Shown: in pieces, positions 27,213 to 34,960 of the stretch | How the letters are laid out: each line of letters starts with the position of its first letter | Numbering within the stretch: the first letter of the stretch is position 1 | DNA from: CAADGV01 sp040290295 | Lineage (GTDB): Bacteria > Bacteroidota > Ignavibacteria > UBA10030 > UBA6906 | Length of the DNA: 35,079 bases | Assembly: GCA_040290295.1 (NCBI GenBank) | Contig: PSMW01000031.1 | Coordinates: 1 to 35,079 of the forward strand | Direction of reading: 5' to 3' | Translations under genes and position numbers: made by a program | The notes under the pieces: generated by a model | Databases searched by the model: none | What the model saw: only the letters and a program-made list of their open reading frames with translations | What the model was told of the DNA's origin: nothing

Positions 27213-29456
27213 CTATCTGCCGACGGTGTTAGAGAATTGCGTACCCATATCGACCCATTCTATGAGCGTCAACAGGTCGCGATTTGCTGGCAGGAACGGA
27301 TCGATGCGATTGTATTGATCGCGGACCCACAACTGCGTGTGATCGTAACTGAGAGGGCGGTAATCGCGATTGCTTGGATCGTTAAGTTGCCGGCCGTACA
27401 TCACCCACAGCAAGGGACTATGACGCGAGCCGTTGTGGCCATGCACATACTGCATGTCGTTGTTCGTTGTGGTGCGGTACCGCCCGTTGCGCGTCAAGGT
27501 TTCATAGACCGAGGTCGTCATTTCGGTGAACGGATTCGGTGGTGGCGTCAAGTCCGCCGGAGTGTTTTCCAGACTCAGCCCTCCCGCAGGGGTTGTCCCT
27601 CCATGGCATGTAATGCACCGACGGTCGAAGACATTTTGGACCGTGTTCGTGCGGCTCGTCCGATAGCGGTCGAAGAAATCGAGGGTATCGCTTCGCGCAG
27701 CCGGATGTGCGGTAACGAGTTCCGCGTTGTGAAAACCCGACTCATAGGCACTGCCTCGTGCACGATTGACTACCTGATTGTTCGGCGTAATGTGGAGATC
27801 GTTGATGATGCGATCGCGATCGTGTGAATCATGACAGCCGGTGCAGAGCCGCTTTTCACCCGGCATCACCTGAATCCATGTGAGCTGGCTGACCAGCAGC
27901 ATCCCGTGCTGGTCGAGCGTCTGGACATGCAGTGAGCGATTTGCAGGGACCTCGATCGAGAACGAGCCATCGGGTCGGATGCTCGCGTAGCCGATGATGC
28001 GTTGCTTTTCGAGATTGATGTTGCCGATCGCCTGCCCTCGCTTCGAACCGTCACGAGGCAAATCGACCGCCTCCAGCACGCGAAGATACTTTGCCTGTCC
28101 CTGCGATCCGTCCGCGTTGAGGAACGTCGGTGAAGGCCGCGTCTGTCCGTCGTTCGGCGCGCGGTCGTACACATTCCCATCGAAGAACATTCCGGTGGTC
28201 AATCCTGAAGCAAGTCCGGCGGCAACATTCGGATCCATCGGGATCACCTGAGGAATGCCGCCCGGCAGTTTCTCACGCGCCATGACGGGAACAGGATCGA
28301 TCTCGTTGTAGTCAGGATCATTGAAGATCAAACGAAGATTGCGCCCATCTTTGTCCATCACATAGATGCCGTAATCGACGCCTTCGTTGTGATTTCCCGA
28401 TCCATGAGCGATAGGGGACATCGCAACGAGAATCTTTTCGCGCCGGTCGGACGAAGCGCTCTTATCGATAATGGGGTGAGGCGTCTTGAAGAACGCGCTC
28501 GTTGCCCGACCCGTATTGTTGAACGGAACATCCGACGGAGTAATGAAGGTTAGATTGTCGTCGGACTTGGAAATATCGATAATGGCAATTGCTCCCCCTT
28601 CGAAGGGAGAGTTCCGCTCCATCACGGAACAGACCAATCCCCCATCAGATAGCTCTCTGGCTTCGACAAAAGCCCTGTCGCTACTTTCGCGCGGCGAATG
28701 GTTGCCGTACATGACGAAAGGACGCGTGCCGTCGGGATTCATAACGAACAGAGGGAATTTGTTGGGATTGCCTAAATGCTCCCACCGACCATAGATAATC
28801 TTCCCGCTTGAATGGACCATCGGGTTGATATCATGACTTTGATTGAAGGAAATACGTCGAATGTTGATCAGACGTCCATCCGACGCACGATCACCGACAT
28901 GCAGCAAAGGAGATTCGCGCCGTTCGTATTCATCAACGATTCCTGGGCGCGTCGAGGTGAACACAATCTGACCATTGGGGAGATAGGTCGGGTCCATGTC
29001 ATCACCTGTCGAGCCATCCGTGAGTTGGACGAGATTGCTCCCGTCGATATTCATCTCATACAAGCGCCAACGGCTGTTGCGATTAGCCTTCATCGAGAAG
29101 AGAATCTTCTTGCCGTCGTAAGAAATTTCCGGATCAGCACATGCACCATAATTGCGCGCATCGCTCACGCCGCGCGTCGTGTATTGCGTCGTCAGGTTGG
29201 TCAATTTTCCTTGCGCCGAAATCGGGCTGAGCAGAAACAGATCGCTACCAGGATAGTACTCGTCCACGTTGCTGCGCATGGGCTGGCTGCGATTGTCGGA
29301 TCGACTGTTTTCGCGGACAAAGACGAGAGCCGATTGGCCTGAACGTTCGAGAATATCATCGGGCGGTGAAGAGCCGCACGATGCGAACAGGCATGCCATC
29401 ACTCCAAAGCACAGCAGGATGCTCAGTCGGTGGATCGTTGGATGTGCAGGTGTCAT
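27213..29456 (-). CDS. Di-haem HzsA-like TolB/beta-propeller lipoprotein
   Basis: 747 aa. The signal peptide ends FASC, giving a probable lipoprotein. Residues about 90-430 are TolB/WD-like propeller blades (PEISYDGKKILFSMKAN, LYEMNIDGSNLVQLTDG, YLPNGQIVFTSTRPG, IYVMDKDGRNLRLIF). A beta domain follows (SIEVPANRSLHVQTLDQHG), leading into haem motif CTGCH (538-542), and a second haem motif CITCH (614-618) near a cytochrome-c-like end. This domain order resembles the alpha subunit of hydrazine synthase and its many uncharacterised relatives; hydrazine synthesis itself is not implied. It probably handles electrons at the outer membrane. It lies 33 nt after an upstream barrel gene; ribosome site GGGAGAGG. 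Confidence 0.88.
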   Translation of the reverse strand: MTPAHPTIHRLSILLCFGVMACLFASCGSSPPDDILERSGQSALVFVRENSRSDNRSQPMRSNVDEYYPGSDLFLLSPISAQGKLTNLTTQYTTRGVSDARNYGACADPEISYDGKKILFSMKANRNSRWRLYEMNIDGSNLVQLTDGSTGDDMDPTYLPNGQIVFTSTRPGIVDEYERRESPLLHVGDRASDGRLINIRRISFNQSHDINPMVHSSGKIIYGRWEHLGNPNKFPLFVMNPDGTRPFVMYGNHSPRESSDRAFVEARELSDGGLVCSVMERNSPFEGGAIAIIDISKSDDNLTFITPSDVPFNNTGRATSAFFKTPHPIIDKSASSDRREKILVAMSPIAHGSGNHNEGVDYGIYVMDKDGRNLRLIFNDPDYNEIDPVPVMAREKLPGGIPQVIPMDPNVAAGLASGLTTGMFFDGNVYDRAPNDGQTRPSPTFLNADGSQGQAKYLRVLEAVDLPRDGSKRGQAIGNINLEKQRIIGYASIRPDGSFSIEVPANRSLHVQTLDQHGMLLVSQLTWIQVMPGEKRLCTGCHDSHDRDRIINDLHITPNNQVVNRARGSAYESGFHNAELVTAHPAARSDTLDFFDRYRTSRTNTVQNVFDRRCITCHGGTTPAGGLSLENTPADLTPPPNPFTEMTTSVYETLTRNGRYRTTTNNDMQYVHGHNGSRHSPLLWVMYGRQLNDPSNRDYRPLSYDHTQLWVRDQYNRIDPFLPANRDLLTLIEWVDMGTQFSNTVGR

Positions 29457-29489
29457 ACGCCTCTCCCAGAAGTTCAGATCAAGAAGGAC

Positions 29490-30050
29490 TCAAAAGTAAA
29501 ATTGGAAGCCTACCGTAAATGTAATGTTGTGCGAGACGAACGCCTCTTTGTTCAAAATGCGTTGCGAAAAAATTTGGTCACGCACATCGTATCGAAAGCC
29601 GAGTTGGTTGCTGCCCAACGCACCGCGAAGCGGCACGCGCTTGCCCAGACCAATCACCCCAGCGAAAGCAGTCTGCCCGCCCTGGTTAATGCCCGCAACC
29701 CCGGCAACGAAGTACGGCACCGCACTGTTCGGCATCAGGTCGAACCCGCCGACGAATTCGTACGTGTAGAGGCGCTCACTCTCGAAGAGCTGCGACTTTG
29801 TAATGGCGGAGAGAACGTTCGACCGCAAACTGGAGAATCCCAATGTCCCTTCGACGAACACCTTCCCCCCAAACACGAAATAATTGTACCGTGCAGCATA
29901 ATGAAAGTTCGTCCCGAAACCGCTCGCCGCATAAGCACCGAGTGAGACGCTCAGACTGTTGGAATACGGCATTTGGGCATAGGAAAGCCCTCGCCCAGCC
30001 AACAGCATCAAGCAAAAGAGAAAAAGCTTCCAAGATCGTCGAAACGTCAT
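29490..30050 (-). CDS. Small outer-membrane beta-barrel protein
   Basis: 186 aa from ATG 30050, chosen because GGAGG lies 10 nt upstream, whereas the ATG at 30071 has no ribosome site. Signal peptide (FRRSWKLFLFCLMLLAGRGLSYAQ), then about eight amphipathic beta-strands (NSLSVSLGAYAASGFGTNFHY, YTYEFVGGFDLMPNSAVPYFV, LGFRYDVRDQIF) and the terminal strand ITFTVGFQFYF ending in Phe, a usual barrel signal for BAM. It is similar in plan to the upstream gene product. No specific family name. Confidence 0.8.
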   Translation of the reverse strand: MTFRRSWKLFLFCLMLLAGRGLSYAQMPYSNSLSVSLGAYAASGFGTNFHYAARYNYFVFGGKVFVEGTLGFSSLRSNVLSAITKSQLFESERLYTYEFVGGFDLMPNSAVPYFVAGVAGINQGGQTAFAGVIGLGKRVPLRGALGSNQLGFRYDVRDQIFSQRILNKEAFVSHNITFTVGFQFYF

Positions 30051-30070
30051 CGTCGTGGCTCCTCCATTCA

Positions 30071-30694
30071 TCAGCGGATCATGAATGTTACACCAAGACT
30101 GATCTCCTGAAAAAGCAACAACTCCTCCTTCGAGTCCCGGCTATTCTTTACATTCGTCATGTATTGCTTTCCTTCGATCCGTACGCCGAACGTACGCGTA
30201 AAGTAAAAACGCGCTCCGGCGCCGAAATTCAGTCCGATCGACGTGACGGTTTCGTCTCCGATCGTTGCCGTCGGAACGGTAAGCAGCAGTCCAACTCCGG
30301 CTACACCATAAGGAATCAAGCGCGAGCGTGTCGAGAGATTCAGAATTGCGTTGACAGAAAGTGGATACAAATTTGCCAGCTTACCGATGACCTGCTCACC
30401 TGCAAGCTCAAGGTTGAACGAGCTGTAATTCATCGCCAGCCGAAGCCCGAACGTCCCACTGTTTCCCATAAGACCAGTGTGCGGCGATACTTCGAACACA
30501 ACACCCTCGTTCAGGTTAATAATTGGTTGGCTCGGTACCGTTGCGACCGAATCTGATTGCTGAGCAGACACAGAAGGGGAGAAAAGAAGAATCATCAAGG
30601 ATACACTTAGCCGGCCAGAGCGACGTATGTTTTCAATGCCGGGCTTAACCTTCGGTATCGAGTACAACGGGGCACGATGAGAACAGCGAACCAT
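30071..30694 (-). CDS. Outer-membrane beta-barrel protein, first gene of envelope operon
   Basis: 207 aa from ATG 30694 (a TTG lies one codon upstream). The hydrophobic signal (LSVSLMILLFSPSVSAQQ) begins about 28 residues in, so the real start may be an internal non-ATG codon. The mature part has alternating strands (GTFGLRLAMNYSSFNLELAG, SIGLNFGAGARFYFTRTFGVRIEG) and ends ISLGVTFMIR, typical of porin-like small barrels with a glycine-rich strand pattern. It lies about 70 nt downstream of the operon promoter and 20 nt before the next barrel gene. Confidence 0.75.
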   Translation of the reverse strand: MVRCSHRAPLYSIPKVKPGIENIRRSGRLSVSLMILLFSPSVSAQQSDSVATVPSQPIINLNEGVVFEVSPHTGLMGNSGTFGLRLAMNYSSFNLELAGEQVIGKLANLYPLSVNAILNLSTRSRLIPYGVAGVGLLLTVPTATIGDETVTSIGLNFGAGARFYFTRTFGVRIEGKQYMTNVKNSRDSKEELLLFQEISLGVTFMIR

Positions 30695-30771
30695 CAATGG
30701 TGCTCGTATGAAAAGATGTTTTACTTAATTTGCTTTTTTATAACATCAGCTGACGTGAAAAAATGGTGTTT

Positions 30772-30801
30772 TAAATATAATCGATTTTTTTATTTTGTCA
30801 A
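30772..30801 (-). promoter_or_regulatory. Promoter of the envelope (di-haem/DUF3570) operon
   Basis: On the minus strand: TTGACA (30796-30801), 16-nt A-rich spacer, TATATT (30774-30779), extended TATATTTA (30772-30779). It lies in a strikingly AT-rich stretch and about 78 bp before the first gene. It repeats the layout of the groES promoter. Confidence 0.8.
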
Positions 30802-31483
30802 GTAAAAATTTTGGGATACAGCGTATATGACAAAAGTTTAATGGGGTGTTTTACTCATTAACTTCATTTTATCTATACTGTGAACAAAGCTATTGCCCTA
30901 TGATGTGCAATCACTGAACGGTCGGACTTAGCCACAGCTGCACAATCGGACACCTCACCTATGACTCAGTCGACCAGACACAACTTTCCCTCATACAAGG
31001 GCACTCGCTAATGCTGAAGAGTTTTAACTGACCGCGGCTGCACACCCGTCACCTCGATCAAGCACATCGCTCTCCATCTGAAAGTGAATGCATTGTCAGA
31101 GGCGCAGAACAGTACACTCGGACGAAACTCACAATACTCTCCCATCATCTTGACAACGAATTTGAAATCCCGACCTAAGTCGAGTCCGCACGGTAACAGC
31201 AGGTGCATGCAATGCAGGCGAGAACTCTTATTCCTGCGCAAGTTGCGAAATGTAAGTTCAGCGCAGAAAAAACCGAATCTCGTCAAGTAATCCTGCCGGC
31301 AAACGAAAAGCACAACCCACATGTCGGGATGAGACGTGTGGGTTTCTTTTTCTTTCAGGGAAAAGGATGCCCATCCATGATTAATGGACCGCCGGAGATC
31401 AGTGCCATGCAATTTCTCACAGTTGATACTCCCTTCTCGTCCTTGGGAATTCAAGCGTCCGCGCTCACCAAAAAGCTGATACT
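30802..31483. other. Long intergenic region between envelope and arsenic operons
   Basis: About 680 bp between divergent operons. The left end is AT-rich. TTTACT (30851-30856) and TATACT (18-nt spacer) could be a weak plus-strand promoter. A strong plus-strand terminator sits at 31314-31354 without a convincing gene before it. Reading frames at 31008-31454 (minus) and 31084-31290 (plus) lack ribosome sites and family resemblance. An unrecognised small RNA or a remnant of a lost gene is possible. Confidence 0.45.
31314..31354 (+). terminator. Strong orphan Rho-independent terminator
   Basis: 12-bp stem AACCCACATGTC/GACGTGTGGGTT with one G-U pair (31314-31325 and 31333-31344), 7-nt loop, then TCTTTTTCTTTC. 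The plus orientation is clear from the T tract. No recognised plus-strand gene precedes it. Confidence 0.85.
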
Positions 31484-31512
31484 TTGGTCAAAACACCTTC
31501 GCAGGCTATATG
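31484..31512 (+). promoter_or_regulatory. Promoter of the ars operon
   Basis: TTGGTC (31484-31489), 17-nt spacer, TATATG (31507-31512). The -10 overlaps the left arm of the palindrome at 31506-31529, as expected for repression by the ArsR encoded immediately downstream. Confidence 0.65.
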
Positions 31513-31529
31513 ACTGTATGCTCATATAG
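31506..31529 (+). promoter_or_regulatory. ArsR/SmtB-type operator
   Basis: Perfect inverted repeat CTATATGA-N8-TCATATAG, ending 23 bp before the arsR start. ATATGA/TCATAT half-sites are typical of ArsR/SmtB-family operators. Autorepression relieved by arsenite is inferred. Confidence 0.8.
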
Positions 31530-31552
31530 TTAACCACTCAAGGAGTACACCC

Positions 31553-31867
31553 ATGAGAACTTCAGCAGAGTTGAAAGCCGATATTCTCATGGCGCTCGCG
31601 CATCCCAACCGCATTCGCATTCTCGAACACCTGCGGAAGGATGTGATGTGCAATTGTGAATTAGCCCCCGCACTCGACCTTGAACAATCGAACCTCTCGC
31701 GCCATCTGAAGATCCTGGTTCAGGCGGGAATCTTGCAAGCGTGGAAAGATGGATTGCGGGTGAATTTCAAAGTCGCTGACGATCACATCTTCAAGATCCT
31801 CGATATTGCAACGGCGATCGCCCGACAGGATGTGGAGGAGAAAGTCGAAGCGTTGCACGAAGCATAA
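31553..31867 (+). CDS. arsR: ArsR-family arsenic-responsive repressor
   Basis: 104-aa winged-helix repressor. The metal-binding CxC motif is in VMCNCELAPAL (Cys33, Cys35), at the start of the helix-turn-helix, as in ELCVCDL of arsenite-sensing ArsR. The recognition helix is LEQSNLSRHLKILVQAGIL. The ATG has an AGGAG site 9 nt upstream. It is first gene of the operon with a thioredoxin-like protein, two transporters and arsenate reductase, supporting an arsenic role. Confidence 0.94.
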   Translation: MRTSAELKADILMALAHPNRIRILEHLRKDVMCNCELAPALDLEQSNLSRHLKILVQAGILQAWKDGLRVNFKVADDHIFKILDIATAIARQDVEEKVEALHEA

Positions 31868-31891
31868 CTCACTTGGAGAAAGGAAAACACT

Positions 31892-32143
31892 ATGATCATC
31901 AAAGTCCTCGGGCCAGGTTACATGAACTGCAAAACCTTGGAGCGCAGAACCATCGAGGCGCTCCAGCAAATGAATCTCACTGCCACCGTCGAGAAAGTCA
32001 CAGACCTCGACGGCATTTCCTCCTACGGCATCATGTGTACGCCCGGGTTGGTGATTGACGAGAAGGTGGTTTGGCAAGGCGGCGTGCCGACTGTCGAGAA
32101 GATCAAGGAGATCATCCTTGCTCAGAAAGCGGTGGCGCAATGA
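31892..32143 (+). CDS. Thioredoxin-fold small redox protein, variant active site
   Basis: 83 aa of the redox-active-disulfide protein 2 family commonly found with arsR and ArsP permeases. The usual GPGCxxC reads GPGYMNC, so the first Cys is Tyr10 and only Cys13 remains. A further Cys49 sits next to the cis-Pro position in MCTPGLVID, where Ser/Met is usual. The two cysteines might form a rearranged pair, or Cys13 may act alone. It starts 25 nt after arsR and overlaps the permease start as ATGA. Confidence 0.88.
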   Translation: MIIKVLGPGYMNCKTLERRTIEALQQMNLTATVEKVTDLDGISSYGIMCTPGLVIDEKVVWQGGVPTVEKIKEIILAQKAVAQ

Positions 32144-33260
32144 AGGAGTGGACAAAATGCTCGATACTGGTCGCGGCGTTTCTGCTCTTCTACTTTGCCC
32201 CGATTGATGCGCCGATTGTCTTAACAGTGCTTGGCGCGGGGCTTGCGTTGCTGCAAGAATACGCCCAGCTTCACGTACTCACGTGTCTGGTTCCGGCATT
32301 TTTCATCGCCGGCACGATCGCACTCTATGTCAAGAAAGACGCCGTGCTGAAGCTCCTCGGTCCGACCACCAAGAAGTACATCGCCTATCCTGTCGCAAGC
32401 ATCTCCGGCGGAATTCTCGCGGCCTGCTCGTGCACGATTCTGCCGCTCTTCACCGGCATCTACAAACGAGAAGCAGGCATCGGACCTGCGGTTGCGTTTC
32501 TGTTCACCGGCCCGGCAATCAACATCACCGCCATTCTGCTTACGGGCGGACTGCTGGGCGGGGACTTTGCCATCAGCCGGCTTGTTGCAGCGATGATCAT
32601 TTCGGTGATTGCGGGACTCATCATGGCGGCGGTTTTCAGAGAGCACGACCGGGACAATGCCGCCAACGGGTTCGCAACGGGTATGCAGGAAGATGTTCCG
32701 TATTCGAATTGGACGATTGCATTATTCTTCGTTCTCCAATTGGCGGTGCTGGAGATCTTTGGACTGTCTCTTCATCCGGCGCTCAAGGCGGGGCTTATCG
32801 TCGTCTCGCTTCTCGCCATACTCGGCATCGTCTTCTTCACATTTCAAAAAGAACGCAATCTTGAATGGATACGCGAAACGTGGGACCTCACGAAAAAATC
32901 CTGCCGTATCTCTTCGCCGGAGTTTTCATCGCAGGAATGATCGAGGTGTTTGTGCTGCAAGAGTTCGTCACGCGGCTCGTCGGACAGAATACGCTGCTCT
33001 CGAATGCCATCGCTTCCACATTCGGCGCGTTTATGTATTTTGCAACGCTCACCGAAGTGCCGATCATCCAAAAACTGACGGCGCTCGGCATGGGCAGAGG
33101 TCTGGCGCTGACGATCTTTCTTACGGGCAACGCTCTGAGTCTGCCGAGCATGATCGTACTCTTCAAAGTGATGGGCAAGAAACAAGCCCCGGTGTACATC
33201 CTGCTGATCATGGCGCTCTCGGTGGTTGGGGGGTTGATGTTTGGTGAATTCATCATGTGA
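32140..33260 (+). pseudogene. ArsP/UPF0718-family permease, split by -1 frameshift
   Basis: The first 266-aa frame (32140-32940) starts MKEWTKCSILVAAFLLF, carries the family motif ILAACSCTILPLFTGIYKREAG with CSC at 96-98, and reads EWIRETWDLTKK before losing homology and stopping. The rest, ILPYLFAGVFIAGMIEVFV to the end at 33260, is in the -1 frame (from about 32898). The join falls on an A6 run at 32893-32898 (G AAA AAA T); one more A would give a continuous 373-aa permease. The cause may be a mutation, a sequencing error or programmed -1 slippage. ArsP relatives export organoarsenicals; others in the family are uncharacterised permeases. It overlaps the preceding thioredoxin-like gene by 4 nt. 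Confidence 0.85.
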
Positions 33261-33289
33261 TCGTCAGAAACTCACCAAAGTAAACTCCT

Positions 33290-33326
33290 TCCACATCTGT
33301 GGAGCAGGTTGCTCGAAGTGTATAAT
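33290..33326 (+). promoter_or_regulatory. Dyads and -10-like box before arsenate reductase
   Basis: In the 148-bp gap before arsC: TCCACA-TC-TGTGGA (33290-33303) and GAGCA-GGT-TGCTC (33302-33314), followed by TATAAT (33321-33326). There is no good -35 at the right distance. This may be an internal regulated promoter needing an activator, or just a processing hairpin. Confidence 0.35.
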
Positions 33327-33408
33327 TCTTGTTAGCGATTCCCCTGAACATCCACTATATTCCCATAACTCAAAAGTCTGTGTGTATCATACATCGCTTC
33401 ACGGCACT

Positions 33409-33849
33409 ATGAACATCCTCATACTCTGCACCGGCAACTCCTGCCGCAGCCAAATGGCGGAAGCATTTCTCAAGTCGTTCGACTCATCGCTCGACGTACA
33501 CTCCGCCGGAACCAATCCTTCACAGCGCGTCCATCCCAAAGCCGTTGAGGTCATGAAGGAAGTCGGAATCAGCCTCGACGGCCCTTTTCCCAAGAACGTT
33601 GACCGTTTCATCAACGACTCGTTCGACTACGTCATCACCGTCTGTGACCATGCGAAGGAGACGTGTTCCGTCTTCGTCGGCAAGGTGAAACACCGGCTTC
33701 ACATCGGCTTCGACGATCCGGCGGAAGCAGTCGGCTCAGAAGAAGAAGTGCTGGCAGTCTTCCGACGTGTGAGGGACGAGATACGCGAGCAGTTCTGGAA
33801 TTTCTACTCAGAGACAATTCTCAAAGCCAAGCAAAAGGAATCATCATGA
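33409..33849 (+). CDS. arsC: Thioredoxin-coupled arsenate reductase (LMW phosphatase fold)
   Basis: 146 aa reducing arsenate to arsenite. The P-loop CTGNSCR carries nucleophile Cys7 and Arg13. The redox pair Cys79 and Cys86 lies in VITVCDHAKETCSVF, matching the Cys10/82/89 system of thioredoxin-type ArsC; plain phosphatases lack this pair. FDDPAEAVG supplies the acid Asp of the DP loop. The ATG at 33409 begins the conserved MNILILCTGNSC; the frame is open upstream to 33241 but without homology. Its stop overlaps the ACR3 start as ATGA. Confidence 0.93.
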   Translation: MNILILCTGNSCRSQMAEAFLKSFDSSLDVHSAGTNPSQRVHPKAVEVMKEVGISLDGPFPKNVDRFINDSFDYVITVCDHAKETCSVFVGKVKHRLHIGFDDPAEAVGSEEEVLAVFRRVRDEIREQFWNFYSETILKAKQKESS

Positions 33850-34960
33850 GCACAGTGTCAAAAAAGCTTTCGTTCTTCGACCGCTACCTCACACTCTGGA
33901 TTTTCGTTACGATGGCAGTTGGCGTACTTACGGGCTATCTGTACCCGCGCATGGCAGGCTTTGGGGACTCGCTGAGTGCGGGCACAACAAACATCCCGAT
34001 TGCCCTCGGCTTGATTCTGATGATGTGCCCTCCTCTCGCAAAGGTCACGTACGAAGAACTTCCGATCGTATTCAGGAATCTCAAACTCTTAAACATCTCG
34101 TTGCTGCAGAACTGGATTGTCGGACCGCTCGTCATGTTCATTCTCGCCATCGTACTCCTGCCCGACAAGCCGGAGATGATGATCGGCGTTATCCTTGTCG
34201 GCTTGGCGCGCTGCATTGCCATGGTTCTGGTGTGGAATGACCTTGCGAAAGGCGATGCAGAACTGGCGGCGGGTCTGGTTGCGTTCAATCCCATCGTTCA
34301 GGTGCTGTTCTATTCCCTTTATGCTTATGTCTTCATCACTGTTCTGCCGCCGCTGTTCGCCATGAGGGGTGCGCTTGTAGAAATTTCGATTGCGGACATT
34401 GCGACAACCGTGCTCATCTACCTTGGGATTCCGTTTGCGGCAGGCATGCTGACGCGAGCTGTTCTCGTAAAGATGAAAAGCAAAGAATGGTATTACAAAG
34501 AGTTCATTCCGAAAATCTCCCTGCTTACGCCCATTGCCCTCCTTTTCACAATCTTCGTCATGTTTTCTTTGAAGGGTGAGAAGATCATCGAACTGCCGAT
34601 GGACGTCGTGCGTGTTGCCATACCGTACAGCTTCTACTTTGCGTTCATGTTCTTCGTGACATTCTTTCTTGTGCGAAGGATGGGGCGTCGTACGAAAAGA
34701 CCACCACGGTGGCATTCACAGCGGGGAGCAATGATTTCGAATTGGCGATCGCGGTTGCCGTTGCGGTCTTCGGCATCAATTCACAGGCGGCGTTTGCGAC
34801 GGTCATCGGTCCGCTCGTCGAAGTCCCGGTGCTCATCGGATTGGTGAACGTAGCACTCGCGTTCCAGAAGCGATATTTCGCCGTTGGCGCCGAGGAGGCT
34901 GCAGGTTTGCAACTGCCGGCGACGCAACTCGAACCGGTGAGGGAAACTCTTGACCCGTGA
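33846..34960 (+). pseudogene. acr3: ACR3-family arsenite exporter, frameshifted
   Basis: Membrane arsenite efflux protein, starting MSTVSKKLSFFDRYLTLWIF and showing the essential Cys123 in GLARCIAMVLVW. Homology holds to FFLVRRMG, then continues in the next frame as YEKTTTVAFTAGSNDFELAIAVAVAVFGIN and GPLVEVPVLIGLVNVAL, where the family's functional Glu sits. The break is at a G4 run (34682-34685); one additional G would read MGASYEKTTTVAF and give an intact 371-aa protein. As written the first frame ends at 34847 with a foreign Arg-rich tail, lacking the last helices. The cause may be a real mutation or a sequence error. It overlaps arsC by 4 nt. Confidence 0.88.

Noticed and set aside
31084..31290. 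68-codon plus-strand frame ending 23 nt before the orphan terminator
   Set aside because: GTG start without ribosome site and a low-complexity basic sequence with no recognisable domain; position alone is not enough.
31008..31454. 148-codon reading frame on the minus strand
   Set aside because: No ribosome site, no family resemblance, odd composition (many Cys, Arg, Phe), and it spans the plus-strand terminator at 31314-31354.
33241..33408. Upstream extension of the arsC frame containing a CxxC-like GAGCSKC, like a thioredoxin-fold remnant
   Set aside because: Only the short motif matches; the surrounding residues do not follow the family, and arsC homologues start at 33409.
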